DNA of 64,000 nucleotides from Rhizobiaceae bacterium (GTDB taxonomy: Bacteria; Pseudomonadota; Alphaproteobacteria; Rhizobiales; Rhizobiaceae): assembly GCA_023953905.1 (NCBI GenBank), contig JAMLJA010000009.1, positions 62,001-126,000 on the forward strand. Reading direction: 5' to 3'. A program made the position numbers and the translations under genes. The notes below the pieces were generated by a model, which was given only the letters and a program-made list of their open reading frames with translations, had not been told where the DNA came from and searched no databases. Below, in pieces: positions 1 to 9,875 of the stretch. Position 1 is the stretch's first letter; every line of letters starts with the position of its first letter.

Positions 1-1
1 T

Positions 2-895
2 CCTGTCGAACAGTTCCCCTACACGCTGCGCGTCGTTTCCGAGATCACGGAGTCGAACGGATCATCCTCCATGGCGACCGTTTGCGGTACGTCGCTCGCG
101 CTGATGGATGCGGGCGTTCCGCTCCAGCGGCCGGTTGCCGGCATCGCCATGGGCCTGATCAAGGAAGGCGAGCGCTTTGCCGTTCTGTCCGATATTCTTG
201 GCGACGAGGATCACCTTGGCGACATGGACTTCAAGGTGGCAGGCACCGACAACGGCATCACCTCCCTCCAGATGGACATCAAGATCGATGGCATCACCGA
301 GGAGATCATGCAGGTCGCGCTCGATCAGGCAAAGGGCGGCCGTCTGCATATTCTCGGCGAAATGGCGAAGGCCATTTCCGAGAGCCGTGGCCAGCTTGGC
401 GAGTTCGCTCCGCGCATCGAAGTGATGAACATTCCGACCGACAAGATCCGCGACGTTATCGGTTCGGGCGGTAAGGTGATCCGCGAGATCGTCGAGAAGA
501 CTGGCGCCAAGATCAACATCGAGGATGACGGCACCGTCAAGATCGCTTCGTCAAACGCCAAGGAGATCGAGGCGGCCAAGAAGTGGATCCATACCATCGT
601 GGCTGAGCCGGAAGTCGGCGAGATCTACGAAGGTACGGTCGTCAAGACTGCCGATTTCGGCGCGTTCGTGAACTTCTTCGGCCCGCGTGACGGCCTGGTC
701 CATATCTCGCAGCTGGCGGATGCCCGCGTGCAGAAGACCACCGATGTCGTCAAGGAAGGCCAGAAGGTCTGGGTCAAGCTCATGGGCTTCGACGAGCGCG
801 GCAAGGTTCGCCTGTCGATGAAGGTCGTCGACCAGGAGACCGGCAAGGAGATCGTACGCGAGAAGAAGAGCGAGTCGGAAGACAGCGCCGCCTGA
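2..895 (+). CDS. pnp: Polyribonucleotide nucleotidyltransferase, C-terminal part
   Basis: The reading frame is already open at base 2, so this is the 3' end of pnp; its start lies outside the window. PNPase degrades RNA phosphorolytically from the 3' end and works in the degradosome. The visible part begins in the second RNase PH core ([12 protein letters not shown] and LALMDAGVP motifs). It continues through a KH domain with a [14 protein letters not shown] GxxG loop at about 480 and an S1 domain ([15 protein letters not shown], about 630-820). The C-terminal tail is short and acidic, as in rhizobial PNPases. A GC hairpin follows the stop codon. Confidence 0.97.
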   Translation, partial: PVEQFPYTLRVVSEITESNGSSSMATVCGTSLALMDAGVPLQRPVAGIAMGLIKEGERFAVLSDILGDEDHLGDMDFKVAGTDNGITSLQMDIKIDGITEEIMQVALDQAKGGRLHILGEMAKAISESRGQLGEFAPRIEVMNIPTDKIRDVIGSGGKVIREIVEKTGAKINIEDDGTVKIASSNAKEIEAAKKWIHTIVAEPEVGEIYEGTVVKTADFGAFVNFFGPRDGLVHISQLADARVQKTTDVVKEGQKVWVKLMGFDERGKVRLSMKVVDQETGKEIVREKKSESEDSAA

Positions 896-920
896 TCGCG
901 CACTACGACGTAATATCATT

Positions 921-950
921 GGGCGCGGTCGTGAGGCCGCGCCCATTTTC
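921..950 (+). terminator. Rho-independent terminator after pnp
   Basis: An 8-bp perfect GC stem (GGGCGCGG at 921-928 and CCGCGCCC at 937-944) with an 8-nt loop is followed by ATTTTC. It lies 26 bases after the pnp stop codon. Confidence 0.75.
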
Positions 951-1012
951 GTTCCTTGCCCCTCCATGTTCTCGAAGGGCAATCTGCAGATGCCGTGTTT
1001 GGTTGAGCGCCC

Positions 1013-2065
1013 ATGATATCCGACAGACTAAAGACGCTCCTATATCCACTCGATCAGGGGACACTATCGCTTCCACCAAAGGGCAGCGTTCTATGTCTCG
1101 GCGCTGAAGCGGGATTGCCGCTGGCGAGGGCGCTGGACGATGCTGAACTCGTCTGCGTGCAAGGTTTCCGCCCCACTTTCCTGGCGCTAAAGCGCGCCGG
1201 ATTGAAAGTGGTTCCCGAGCCGGAAGGTATGGATTACGACGCGGCCTTGGTTCTGTGCGGCAAACATCGCGGGCAGAATGAAGCCTGGATCGCTCAGGCT
1301 TTGACGCGAGCCCGCAAGGGCGGCCTTGTGATTGTCGGCGGCGCAAAGACCGACGGAGTGGTCAGTCTCCACAAGCGGCTTTCTCAGTTCGCAACCGTGG
1401 CAGGTCGCGCATCCAAGCATCATGGACTGGTATTCTGGCTCGAAAACGATGATGACGCCAAAAGATATATCAATGATATATCTCCAGAAAAACATATAGT
1501 TACCGTAGAGCAAGATCAGCCTGATAATTCGGGAACGCCATTGGTCTTCCAGACTGCTTCAGGCATGTTCTCCCATCAGCAGATCGATCCGGGCTCACGG
1601 CTGCTTGTGCAATGTCTGCCTGAGAGGCTGAAGGGCGCGGCAGCTGATTTCTGTGCGGGTTGGGGATATCTTTCGGTGGCCTTGGCGCGGCGCGACACGG
1701 CAATCAAGAGCATTGACCTCTTTGAAGCGGACCATGCTTCGCTGGAAGCCGCGCGGGTTAACATGGCTTGTCTGGCGCCAGGAGTTGCAGCGCGGTTCTT
1801 CTGGCACGATCTCGTGGGCGAAGATGTTTCGGACCGATACGATCTGATCGTCTTGAATCCACCATTCCACGCTGGCCGCGCTGCTGAACCAGCGCTTGGG
1901 GAAGCTATCATCGCGCGTGCGGCGCGTTCCCTGAAACTCGGCGGTCGCCTCTTCGTCGTCGCGAACCGGCAATTGCCGTATGAGCGCACACTCGCGACCG
2001 GCTTTGCCAAAGTCGACAAAGTGGCCGAACAGGATGGCTTCAAGGTATTCTGCGCGACGAGATGA
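1013..2065 (+). CDS. RsmC-like class I SAM-dependent methyltransferase
   Basis: A 350-residue protein with the two-domain layout of RsmC/RlmG enzymes, which methylate the N2 of a guanine in rRNA. The N-terminal half is a degenerate methyltransferase-like fold. The C-terminal half has the SAM-binding region (ADFCAGWGYLSVALA, about residue 205) and the catalytic LIVLNPPFHAG motif (NPPF, about residue 280) typical of N2-guanine methyltransferases. It starts at ATG 1013 downstream of the pnp terminator and runs toward the converging fabI gene. The exact rRNA position cannot be read from sequence. Confidence 0.85.
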   Translation: MISDRLKTLLYPLDQGTLSLPPKGSVLCLGAEAGLPLARALDDAELVCVQGFRPTFLALKRAGLKVVPEPEGMDYDAALVLCGKHRGQNEAWIAQALTRARKGGLVIVGGAKTDGVVSLHKRLSQFATVAGRASKHHGLVFWLENDDDAKRYINDISPEKHIVTVEQDQPDNSGTPLVFQTASGMFSHQQIDPGSRLLVQCLPERLKGAAADFCAGWGYLSVALARRDTAIKSIDLFEADHASLEAARVNMACLAPGVAARFFWHDLVGEDVSDRYDLIVLNPPFHAGRAAEPALGEAIIARAARSLKLGGRLFVVANRQLPYERTLATGFAKVDKVAEQDGFKVFCATR

Positions 2066-2085
2066 TGTTTGGCTGCAAAGCGCAG

Positions 2086-2898
2086 CTAGTCGCGGCTCGC
2101 ATCTGTACGTTTCAGTTCGTCCAATGTCGGCATCGAGACGATGTGATATCCGCTGTCGACGTAGTGGATCTCGCCAGTCACACCGCCTGAGAGGTTTGAC
2201 AGCAGATAGAGCGCCGAGCCGCCGATTTCCTCAAGCGTTACGTTTCTGCGCAGCGGCGCGTTGCGCTGCTGGTAGGAAAACATGTAGCGCGCATCGGAAA
2301 TACCGGCACCTGCCAGAGTGCGGACCGGACCCGCAGAGATCGCATTGACCCTGATGCCCTGCGGCCCATAATCGTTCGCGAGGTAGCGGACGCTGGCCTC
2401 CAGCCCGGCTTTTGCGACACCCATGACGTTGTAGTTGGGCATCACCCGCACCGAACCGGCGTAAGTAAGGGTAATCATCGAACCGCCATTCGCCATCATT
2501 GCGGCGGCATGGCGGGCCACTTCCGTAAAGGAATAGCAGGAGATGACCATGGTGCGGATGAAGTTCTCACGCGTCGTGTCCGCGTAGAGGCCCTTCAATT
2601 CGTTCTTGTCGGAAAAACCGATCGCGTGGACGAGAAAATCAAGCTCTCCCCATTCCGCTTTCAACAGCTCGAATGCGCTGGAAACGGAAGCGCTGTCCTC
2701 AACATCGCATGGAACGACGAGCTTCGCGCCGATCTTGTCCGCGAGTGGCTTGACGCGGCGTCCAAATGCTTCGCCCTGATAGGTGAAGGCGACTTCAGCG
2801 CCTTGCTCGACCAGCTTTTGGGCAACGCCCCAGGCAATCGAGTGATCATTGGCGACGCCCATGATCAGGCCGCGTTTGCCCTTCATCAATCCGTCCAT
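2086..2898 (-). CDS. fabI: Enoyl-[acyl-carrier-protein] reductase (NADH), FabI type
   Basis: A 270-residue short-chain dehydrogenase that reduces trans-2-enoyl-ACP in the last step of each fatty-acid elongation cycle. It has the nucleotide-binding start (KRGLIMGVANDHSIAWG), LVHAIGFSDK, and the FabI catalytic Tyr-x6-Lys in YNVMGVAKAG. The start is ATG 2898 with a GGAGGAG ribosome-binding site. The open frame extends 16 codons upstream, but that part overlaps fabB and is unlike the family. It lies 13 bp after fabB, so fabA-fabB-fabI probably form one operon. Confidence 0.96.
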   Translation of the reverse strand: MDGLMKGKRGLIMGVANDHSIAWGVAQKLVEQGAEVAFTYQGEAFGRRVKPLADKIGAKLVVPCDVEDSASVSSAFELLKAEWGELDFLVHAIGFSDKNELKGLYADTTRENFIRTMVISCYSFTEVARHAAAMMANGGSMITLTYAGSVRVMPNYNVMGVAKAGLEASVRYLANDYGPQGIRVNAISAGPVRTLAGAGISDARYMFSYQQRNAPLRRNVTLEEIGGSALYLLSNLSGGVTGEIHYVDSGYHIVSMPTLDELKRTDASRD

Positions 2899-2911
2899 GC
2901 GCGGCTCCTCC

Positions 2912-4132
2912 TCAGGCAGCGTAGCGCTGGAAGACCAGCGTGGCATTGGTCCCGCCGAAGCCGAAGGAATTGGACAGGACCGTATCTATCTTGGCGTCGT
3001 CGATGCGCTCGCGCACAACCGGCATCCCCTCGAACTCAGGGTCAAGCGTCTCGATATGGGCGCTCTCGCCGATGAAGCCGCTCTGCATCATGAGGATCGA
3101 ATAGATCGATTCCTGCACGCCTGCGGCGCCGAGCGAATGACCTGTCAGTGATTTGGTGGATGCGATATTCGGGATGCTGTCGCCGAATACCTCCCGAATG
3201 GCGCCCATTTCCTTACTGTCGCCGACGGGTGTCGAGGTACCATGCGTATTGATGTAGTCGACCGGCGCCTCGACCGTCGCAAGCGCCTGGCGCATGCAGC
3301 GCACTGCGCCTTCTCCGGAAGGAGCCACCATGTCGTAGCCGTCGGACGTCGCGCCATAGCCGGTCAGTTCGGCGTAGATCTTCGCGCCGCGGGCTTTGGC
3401 GTGTTCGAGTTCCTCCAGCACCACGACGCCGGCGCCCCCGGCAATCACGAAGCCATCGCGATCGACGTCATAGGCACGTGAGGCGACGGCTGCCCGGTCA
3501 TTGAAATCACTGGACATGGCGCCCATCGCATCGAACAGATTGGACATGGACCAGTCGAGATCTTCATGGCCACCCGCGAACATCACGTCCTGCTTGCCCC
3601 ACTGGATCATCTCGGCTGCATTGCCGATGCAGTGAGCGGAGGTCGAACAGGCCGACGAGATCGAATAGTTCACGCCGTGGATCTTGAACGTCGTTGCCAA
3701 GGTTGCTGATGCCGTCGACGACATCGCCTTTGGAACCGCAAACGGCCCAATTCGCTTGGGGCTGTTGTTCTTCAGGGTGATCTCGGCGGCTTCCACGATT
3801 GTTTTGGTCGACGGTCCGCCCGACCCCATTATGATGCCGGTGCGCTCATTGGTGATGTCGCCCTGCTCGAGACCCGAGTCTGCGATCGCCTGCTGCATGG
3901 CAACATGGTTCCACGCTCCGCCCTTGTGCAGGAAGCGCATGGCGCGACGATCGATCAGCTCCGTCGGGTCAAGCGTTGGGTGGCCCCATACCTGACACCT
4001 GAAGCCCAACCGAGCGAATTCGTCTGAAAAGGTGATGCCGGACTTCGCATGGCGCAAGGAATCCTCGACCTCCGCCGCGTTGTTTCCGATCGACGACACG
4101 ATGCCGATGCCCGTCACGACGACCCGTCTCAT
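2912..4132 (-). CDS. fabB: 3-oxoacyl-ACP synthase I (KAS I)
   Basis: A 406-residue beta-ketoacyl-ACP synthase I, which elongates both saturated and cis-unsaturated acyl chains. The Cys-His-His triad is visible: nucleophile in [11 protein letters not shown], histidines in [12 protein letters not shown] and [12 protein letters not shown]. The glycine-rich C terminus ([13 protein letters not shown]) is complete. It lies between fabA (35 bp upstream) and fabI, the usual alphaproteobacterial module for making unsaturated fatty acids. Confidence 0.97.
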   Translation of the reverse strand: MRRVVVTGIGIVSSIGNNAAEVEDSLRHAKSGITFSDEFARLGFRCQVWGHPTLDPTELIDRRAMRFLHKGGAWNHVAMQQAIADSGLEQGDITNERTGIIMGSGGPSTKTIVEAAEITLKNNSPKRIGPFAVPKAMSSTASATLATTFKIHGVNYSISSACSTSAHCIGNAAEMIQWGKQDVMFAGGHEDLDWSMSNLFDAMGAMSSDFNDRAAVASRAYDVDRDGFVIAGGAGVVVLEELEHAKARGAKIYAELTGYGATSDGYDMVAPSGEGAVRCMRQALATVEAPVDYINTHGTSTPVGDSKEMGAIREVFGDSIPNIASTKSLTGHSLGAAGVQESIYSILMMQSGFIGESAHIETLDPEFEGMPVVRERIDDAKIDTVLSNSFGFGGTNATLVFQRYAA

Positions 4133-4167
4133 GCTTCGCTCCTAATCTAATGTGCTGCCGCGCGCGT

Positions 4168-4683
4168 TCAGCCTGCGGACTGCTTGGACAGACCGACCTT
4201 GAGGTCGGATGCCGCATAGATGGGTTCGCCATCGGCCTTTAGCCAGCCATCGGCTATGCCCAACACGAGACGACCGCGCATGACACGCTTGAAATCAACG
4301 CCATATTCCACCTTCTTGACGGACGGCGTGACCATGCCCTTGAATTTTACTTCCCCGGTGGACAGAGCCATTCCCTTGCCCGGTTCGCCCAGCCAGCCGA
4401 GATAAAAGCCCGTCAATTGCCACATGGCGTCAAGACCGAGACAGCCCGGCATGATTGGATTGCCGATGAAGTGGCAGGCAAAGAACCACAGGTCCGGCTT
4501 GATGTCGAACTCAGCGCGGATATAGCCCTTGTCGTAGGCGCCGCCGGTCTCGCTGATCTCGGTGATGCGGTCAAACATCAGCATCGGTGGCGACGGCAGT
4601 TGTGCGTTGCCTGGTCCGAACAGATCACCCCGGGCACATGCCAGAAGCTCTTCATATCCGTAGCTGGATTTGCGATCCGCCAT
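4168..4683 (-). CDS. fabA: 3-hydroxydecanoyl-ACP dehydratase/isomerase
   Basis: A 171-residue hot-dog-fold enzyme that dehydrates 3-hydroxydecanoyl-ACP and isomerises trans-2- to cis-3-decenoyl-ACP, the branch point to unsaturated fatty acids. The active site is visible: His in [14 protein letters not shown] and Asp in [10 protein letters not shown]. The start at ATG 4683 has a GGGGAG ribosome-binding site. The frame stays open for 84 codons further upstream, but that sequence is unrelated to FabA and fills the intergenic space shared with irr. Confidence 0.97.
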   Translation of the reverse strand: MADRKSSYGYEELLACARGDLFGPGNAQLPSPPMLMFDRITEISETGGAYDKGYIRAEFDIKPDLWFFACHFIGNPIMPGCLGLDAMWQLTGFYLGWLGEPGKGMALSTGEVKFKGMVTPSVKKVEYGVDFKRVMRGRLVLGIADGWLKADGEPIYAASDLKVGLSKQSAG

Positions 4684-4933
4684 TCCACTCCCCAGTCTGA
4701 CCGTCGATGTCCCTATCCGGTCACCGATGTTTCCTATCACACAGTGTTTCGGGTCGGAAACACCGGTCAGGGCATAATCGGTCACACATAGTCGGTCAAT
4801 GTGCGCTATTGATTGCGTTTGCTCGAACGAATATATCTGAAAAAGAACGGGTTTTAACCAGAGCGAAGCAATTCGGTGGCTGAGTGACCCTTGAAATGGA
4901 AAGGACGGACAGCTGAAGGCGGGGTCGCAGACC

Positions 4934-5329
4934 ATTGATCAGCGAGTACGTGGCGCGGGGCTGAGGCCCACGCGGCAGCGCGTTGCGTTGGCGTCTCTGC
5001 TCTTTGCAAAGGGCGATCGGCACCTTTCGGCTGAAGAATTGCACGAGGAAGCCGTTCACGCAGGTGTGCCGGTATCCCTTGCGACCGTATACAATACCCT
5101 TCATCAGTTCACCGATGCCGGGCTTTTGCGAATTCTGGCCGTGGAAGGGGCGAAGACTTACTTCGACACCAATACCTCGGATCACCACCATTTTTTCATT
5201 GAATGCGAGAACCGCGTCATCGACATCGATTCGGGACCCGTTCGCGTCGACAATCTTCCTGAGCCCCCCGAAGGCATGGAAATCGCCAATGTTGACGTGG
5301 TGATTCGCCTGCGCCCCAAGCGCATCTGA
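4934..5329 (+). CDS. irr: Iron response regulator Irr, Fur family, non-canonical start
   Basis: A Fur-family regulator of haem and iron genes in rhizobia. The winged helix ([20 protein letters not shown] then [17 protein letters not shown]) and the haem/metal-binding HHH in [13 protein letters not shown] are typical of Irr. The family N terminus is present, so translation must begin upstream of the TTG at 4988. However, no ATG, GTG or TTG lies in frame between the TGA at 4892-4894 and 4988. The best candidates are ATT at 4934 (131 residues) or CTG at 4913. It is divergent from fabA. Confidence 0.85.
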   Translation: MDQRVRGAGLRPTRQRVALASLLFAKGDRHLSAEELHEEAVHAGVPVSLATVYNTLHQFTDAGLLRILAVEGAKTYFDTNTSDHHHFFIECENRVIDIDSGPVRVDNLPEPPEGMEIANVDVVIRLRPKRI

Positions 5330-5407
5330 CGCGATAATTTCGGTGATAGTCTCAGTTGAGAGGCGCTCGCGCCTTCAGTGATCCGTCAAGGCAGTCTCAG
5401 CTCTCGA

Positions 5408-5968
5408 CTAATCCTTGATGGCCTCTCCGGGATAGGCTCCCCAGATCTGCGCCTGATTGATCCAGCCGGTATGGCCGCTGAATGTCATCTCGCACCATTC
5501 CCCATTGCAGACCTTGATCGTGCCGACGACGCCCGGCTCCAATATCGCGACAGTAGACGCGCTGTCGTCCGGCTGCGTGCGCAGGGCAAGCTGCGCGTCC
5601 TTGCCGCGCTGCCATGGAGCGGCGATTGCCGTCCTCTTTCCGGATAGAAGCGACTGGTTTATCCAGCCTTCCGATCCGTCGGAATCGCGCACCTTGCGCC
5701 AGTTGTCGTATTCCTGAATGATCTCCATGGGCAGGCCCGACTTGAGATACATCCAGTCCACGGCGTAGCCTATGCCTGGTCCCACACGCGAGTTCACCCT
5801 GCCGGATTTGAGGCTGACGAAGCGGGGAAGCGGCAATCCGCTTGGGCCTCTCGCCACACTTTGATCTGCGGCCGATTGAGCGGCAGATGCACAAAGCGGC
5901 GCGTGAACGGAGATGACTGTAATTGCGCATGCCGCGACGCACGAACGAAACGACATAGAAACCGACAC
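5408..5968 (-). CDS. Secreted SH3 domain protein
   Basis: A 186-residue exported protein. A signal peptide (about residues 1-30, ending CASAAQSA) precedes two bacterial SH3-like repeats, around SGRVNSRVGPGIGYAVDWMY and QLALRTQPDDSASTVAILEP. Such domains bind cell-wall peptides or appear in envelope-associated proteins; the substrate is unknown. The start is GTG 5968 with AGAGG 8 bp upstream, preferred to the ATG at 5956, which has no ribosome-binding site. It converges on irr. Confidence 0.8.
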   Translation of the reverse strand: MSVSMSFRSCVAACAITVISVHAPLCASAAQSAADQSVARGPSGLPLPRFVSLKSGRVNSRVGPGIGYAVDWMYLKSGLPMEIIQEYDNWRKVRDSDGSEGWINQSLLSGKRTAIAAPWQRGKDAQLALRTQPDDSASTVAILEPGVVGTIKVCNGEWCEMTFSGHTGWINQAQIWGAYPGEAIKD

Positions 5969-6129
5969 TGTGTTACCTCTTTGATCAACCCGCGACAGGG
6001 CCGGCGGACCGGCCGTTTTTCTTTGTCATCGCCTCGCCTGCTTGGTAGAGAGTCCCAAGGACAGGGCCAGCTTCCAGTTTCGCGGAAGTTGGTTAAAGAG
6101 GTCTCAACAGGACCCGTATTGAGGAAACA

Positions 6130-7131
6130 ATGGCCGGCAGGAAGAAGCCACTTGTCGTTATAACACGGAAGCTTCCGGACCCGGTCGAAACGCGCATGCG
6201 CGAACTTTTCGATGCGCGGCTCAATGTAGACGACCGTCCCATGACGCAGCCTGAACTCGTTGCCGCCGTGAAGGAAGCGGACGTGATCGTACCGACCGTC
6301 ACGGATCGGATCGACGCGGCGCTTCTCGCGCAGGCGGGCGAAAGGCTGCGACTTATCGCGAATTTCGGCAATGGCGTCGACAATATCGACGTCGCGGCGG
6401 CTGCCAAACGCTCCATTACCGTCACCAACACGCCCAATGTACTGACTGAAGACACCGCAGACATGACAATGGCGCTGCTGCTTGCCGTGCCGCGCCGGCT
6501 GACGGAAGGCGCCAATATTCTGGGCTCTGGTGTAAAATGGGATGGCTGGTCGCCGACCTGGATGCTCGGCAGGCGCATATGGGGCAAGCGGCTTGGTATC
6601 GTCGGAATGGGCCGAATTGGTACCGCGGTGGCGCGACGCGCCAAGGCTTTCGGTCTCTCGATCCACTACCACAATCGACACAAGGTCGCCGCAGCGGTCG
6701 AGGACGAGCTCGAGGCCACCTATTGGGAGAGCCTGGACCAGATGCTGGCCCGAATGGACATCATTTCAGTGAACTGTCCATCGACGCCGGCGACATTTCA
6801 CCTGCTTTCGGCACGCCGTCTGGCTCTGATGCAACCCACCGCCTACATCGTCAACACGGCACGTGGCGACATCATCGACGAAACCGCGCTGATCGAATTG
6901 CTCAAGGACAACAAGATCGCGGGCGCCGGGCTGGATGTGTTCGAAAACGAACCCACCATAAATCCGAAGCTGCTCAAGCTTGCCAATGGCGGAAAGGTCG
7001 TGGTCCTGCCGCATATGGGCTCGGCTACGCTGGAGGGGCGGGTCGACATGGGCGAAAAGGTCATCATCAACATTCGCGCCTTTGTTGACGGGCATCGTCC
7101 TCCCGACAGGGTGTTGCCGAACCGTGTCTGA
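6130..7131 (+). CDS. D-isomer-specific 2-hydroxyacid dehydrogenase
   Basis: A 333-residue NAD(P)-dependent dehydrogenase of the glyoxylate/hydroxypyruvate reductase type. The Rossmann motif GIVGMGRIGTAVARR is present. So are the catalytic Arg (NTARGDIIDE), Glu (DVFENEP) and His (LPHMGSAT). It starts at ATG 6130 after a GAGG-containing leader. Likely substrates are glyoxylate or hydroxypyruvate, but family members differ and the neighbours give no clue. Confidence 0.88.
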   Translation: MAGRKKPLVVITRKLPDPVETRMRELFDARLNVDDRPMTQPELVAAVKEADVIVPTVTDRIDAALLAQAGERLRLIANFGNGVDNIDVAAAAKRSITVTNTPNVLTEDTADMTMALLLAVPRRLTEGANILGSGVKWDGWSPTWMLGRRIWGKRLGIVGMGRIGTAVARRAKAFGLSIHYHNRHKVAAAVEDELEATYWESLDQMLARMDIISVNCPSTPATFHLLSARRLALMQPTAYIVNTARGDIIDETALIELLKDNKIAGAGLDVFENEPTINPKLLKLANGGKVVVLPHMGSATLEGRVDMGEKVIINIRAFVDGHRPPDRVLPNRV

Positions 7132-7154
7132 AGCGCTCTGACCTTTTCCCGCGG

Positions 7155-7184
7155 TTGACACCCCGCCGTCATCGGGGTCCGCTA
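7155..7184 (+). promoter_or_regulatory. Possible sigma-70 promoter of the phosphodiesterase gene
   Basis: TTGACA at 7155-7160 is followed, after 17-20 bp, by a weak -10 region (TCCGCTAGGG, 7178-7187) about 30 bp before ATG 7214. The -35 is perfect and the -10 is poor, so confidence is limited. Confidence 0.35.
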
Positions 7185-7213
7185 GGGAAGGCGCGATTCA
7201 GGGAAATGGTTTG

Positions 7214-8203
7214 ATGAAAAAGCTCGCACTTGTCACACTCGCTCTTTCCGTATCGGTACTTGCCGATGCGCGGGCGGGAGAAGGTTTTGATGTCGTCACA
7301 CTTGGCGCACGCGGAGGTATCCAGGACGGCAATCTGAGCGCCTTTCTGATTTCACCGCACGGTGACCCGAGGGGCGTGACCTGCGACGTCGGATCTCTGG
7401 TCAACGGTCTGCGGGTGGCCGATGAGAAAGGCGCCTTCGACGCGATCGAAGTGCCGCAGGATTCTGCCTACACACGCGTCGGCTACATGCTGGTCGACAC
7501 TATAAAGGGCTATCTCGTCAGTCACGCCCATTTGGATCACATTGCCGGGCTGATCGCGGCGTCTCCTGACGACAGCAAGAAACCGATCTACGGCCTGCCT
7601 TCCGTAAACAGCGACATCGAGCAGACCTATTTCAACTGGGATGCATGGCCGAATTTTGGGGATAGGGGCAAGGAGCCGCAGCTCAAGAAATACGCCTATC
7701 GAGACCTCGTCGCCTCTGAAAAGACGGACCTCACAGACACAGCAATGAGCGTGACTGCCTTTCCGCTTAGCCATGGCGGAGTGGAATCTACTGCCTTCCT
7801 GATCGAGAGTGGAGAAGATGCCCTGCTTTGTTTCGGGGACACAGGGCCGGACGAGGTGGAGAAGTCAGGCAATATGGCGGCTGTCTGGTCTGCCGTCGCC
7901 CAGCGATTGGCGAGCCGCCAGCTTAGAGCGATCATCATCGAGACGTCTTACACCAATGCCCAGCCGGACAATCTTCTGTTCGGTCACCTGACGCCCGCAT
8001 GGCTGCTCAAATCTCTGAAGTCGTTGGAGGAAAGGGCGGGAGCGGGGAGCCTCAAGGACTTTCCGGTGGTGATCAGCCATGTCAAATATTCACTGAAGAA
8101 GGGCGCCTCTCCTCAGGAGGAGATCCTCAAGGAACTGCAGGCGGGCAATGAACTCGGCGTTAATTTCATCATCCCTGAACAGGGGATGAAATGGCAGTTC
8201 TGA
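7214..8203 (+). CDS. Class II 3',5'-cyclic nucleotide phosphodiesterase, exported
   Basis: A 329-residue metallo-beta-lactamase-fold protein with a cleavable signal peptide (about residues 1-22, ending ADARA), so it acts in the periplasm. The class II phosphodiesterase signature is SHAHLDHIAG (about residue 108), with further metal ligands in FPLSHGG, CFGDTGPD and the late ISHVK. Relatives such as CpdP hydrolyse cyclic AMP. The start is ATG 7214; a TTG just before it also fits the frame but is less likely. Confidence 0.82.
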   Translation: MKKLALVTLALSVSVLADARAGEGFDVVTLGARGGIQDGNLSAFLISPHGDPRGVTCDVGSLVNGLRVADEKGAFDAIEVPQDSAYTRVGYMLVDTIKGYLVSHAHLDHIAGLIAASPDDSKKPIYGLPSVNSDIEQTYFNWDAWPNFGDRGKEPQLKKYAYRDLVASEKTDLTDTAMSVTAFPLSHGGVESTAFLIESGEDALLCFGDTGPDEVEKSGNMAAVWSAVAQRLASRQLRAIIIETSYTNAQPDNLLFGHLTPAWLLKSLKSLEERAGAGSLKDFPVVISHVKYSLKKGASPQEEILKELQAGNELGVNFIIPEQGMKWQF

Positions 8204-8211
8204 GCAGATGA

Positions 8212-8625
8212 TCACCAGGTGAGGCGTCCGTCCCGGCTCGCCTTCACCAATGTGTCCGCAAAGGCAGGGAACAGCGCGCGGTCGAGTTTCAAAGCGACCG
8301 GCGTTTCCCATCCCATCTCGCGCGCCACGATCAGACCAAGCAGCAGGATGGCGTCAGGTTCGTGCAGCACGAGGGCGGCCGGCGCGTTGCCGTTATGCGC
8401 CAGTTCCAGCAGGACCGCTGAGGCCGACGACGATCCGATCGTGCCCGGCAGAAAGAGCACGCGTCCGGCGACCGAGAGTCCGCATTGCGGATGACGCACA
8501 TCCACGATGTTGCCATTCGACGGGTCGACGCCTCCCCAGAAGCTGATCGGTTCGGTCAGTATCAGCGCCGGCCCGCGTCCGCCGCTGCCCGCGACCAGAA
8601 CCTGGGCTCGATGATCGCATCTCAT
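8212..8625 (-). CDS. Aconitase X swivel-domain subunit
   Basis: A 137-residue small subunit (DUF126-type swivel domain) of a two-subunit aconitase X. Recognisable are LVAGSGGRGPALILTEPISF near the start, and SGRVLFLPGTIGSS-like and PAALVLHEPDAILLLG segments. Its ATG overlaps the stop of the catalytic subunit gene by 4 bp, so the two are translationally coupled. Characterised bacterial AcnX enzymes dehydrate cis-3-hydroxy-L-proline, while an archaeal one acts on phosphomevalonate. The substrate here is inferred to be a hydroxyproline. Confidence 0.8.
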   Translation of the reverse strand: MRCDHRAQVLVAGSGGRGPALILTEPISFWGGVDPSNGNIVDVRHPQCGLSVAGRVLFLPGTIGSSSASAVLLELAHNGNAPAALVLHEPDAILLLGLIVAREMGWETPVALKLDRALFPAFADTLVKASRDGRLTW

Positions 8626-9875
8626 GTGTCTGCGTCCGCAATGACGGGTCTTCCCGCCACCGCGCTTTCGACGCAATCCGTCAGGCTTCCATAGATGACG
8701 TCGTAGCCAGTATTGCCGGGCGCATAATGGGCGAACTTGCCGGAGTTGGTCATTAGAACGCCGCCGACCAGCTCCGACAGAATGGGTGTGACCACAACGC
8801 AGGTGTCCGCGACAATGACGACCCCAGCGCTTTCCAGCGCCTTTCGTCTTCCGTCCCGGTCAAGTTCTGCAACGACATGCCGACCCGTGCAGGCATAAAG
8901 CGGCACCGACAAGTGTCGACCGGCAATACCGCGTTCGAGGGCGGCGAATTCGGCGAGTGACAAATGCGGACTCCCGATGGCGACGGCATCGATATGGTCG
9001 GGTCGATCTGCGGTTGAAAGCCGACCGCGCGCATCGTTCGCCATCGCTGGTGTTACGATGATGGACTCCTCGGGCGACCGTCCGCCGAGTGCAGCCTCCA
9101 GGTTCGCAGCCTCAGGCGTCACGCCGGCAATATGAAAGAGCCCGACAGCGCCAGAGGAAGCGGCCGCGGCCCCGAACGCCTTCAGCGCATCCTCGCCGGG
9201 ATGCTCCTTAACGCCTTGTATGACGCCGATCCCATTGCCGACACTGCGCCCGAAAAGACTTCCGAGCACCGGCCATGCCGTTTCAGATTGCATGAATGCC
9301 TGGGAAAGTCCGCTGACGTCGAAGACGATGGTGGCGCGACGGTTCTCGGCGCGATGCAGGCCATAGTCAGGTGCTCGGGCGACAATGGCGCAGGCGATGT
9401 CGAGAAAATCGCCATAGCGATTGGTGCGCGCCCCGAGCACTGAATTGCAGAACACAACGGCGTTGGATTCTCCCCACGCCACATCAGAACCCTGCGCCGG
9501 GCGGTGGCCCGCCTGATAGGGCGCGCAGGTCCAGCTCGTCTCACATCCGAGGTGGCGGTAGGCGTCCATCATGCGCCGCGCCATCTCGCGCTTTGGCTCT
9601 GCCAGTCTGACGTGGGAGCAGCCGAGGAGATCCAGCGCACCGACATTGAGCGTTGCCCGAACGGCCACCGTCGCGCCCAGTTCGACCAGGCGCTCGGCAA
9701 ACAGCGTGCCTGAATCTCCATGATAAAGTGCGCCGTCGATATGCGCCGACGCGATAGGGATCAGGCGCGGTGCGCCAAGCAGCCGGGCACTCTCAGCGAC
9801 GATCCGCATTGCCATCGCCGCGCCATCGCTGCCAGCCGCGATCGCCCTCTCTTCCGCTGTCAGCGCTAGGCTCAA
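8622..9875 (-). CDS. Aconitase X catalytic subunit
   Basis: A 417-residue catalytic subunit of the aconitase X family, which carries an Fe-S cluster. Candidate cluster cysteines lie in SWTCAPYQAG, VVFCNSVLGARTN and VADTCVVVTP. A GKFAHYAPG segment near the C terminus is also typical. The likely start is the TTG at 9875, whose last two bases form part of the moeB stop codon; this gives coupled translation. No proline racemase or ketimine reductase lies nearby, so a hydroxyproline pathway is only inferred. Confidence 0.82.
   Translation of the reverse strand: MSLALTAEERAIAAGSDGAAMAMRIVAESARLLGAPRLIPIASAHIDGALYHGDSGTLFAERLVELGATVAVRATLNVGALDLLGCSHVRLAEPKREMARRMMDAYRHLGCETSWTCAPYQAGHRPAQGSDVAWGESNAVVFCNSVLGARTNRYGDFLDIACAIVARAPDYGLHRAENRRATIVFDVSGLSQAFMQSETAWPVLGSLFGRSVGNGIGVIQGVKEHPGEDALKAFGAAAASSGAVGLFHIAGVTPEAANLEAALGGRSPEESIIVTPAMANDARGRLSTADRPDHIDAVAIGSPHLSLAEFAALERGIAGRHLSVPLYACTGRHVVAELDRDGRRKALESAGVVIVADTCVVVTPILSELVGGVLMTNSGKFAHYAPGNTGYDVIYGSLTDCVESAVAGRPVIADADT

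Noticed and set aside
4684..4935. Extended FabA start
   Set aside because: The upstream codons show no FabA similarity, while ATG 4683 has a good ribosome-binding site; the region is the shared fabA-irr promoter space.
5361..5374. AGGCGC/GCGCCT hairpin between irr and the SH3 gene as a terminator
   Set aside because: The 2-nt loop and missing T run make it unconvincing.
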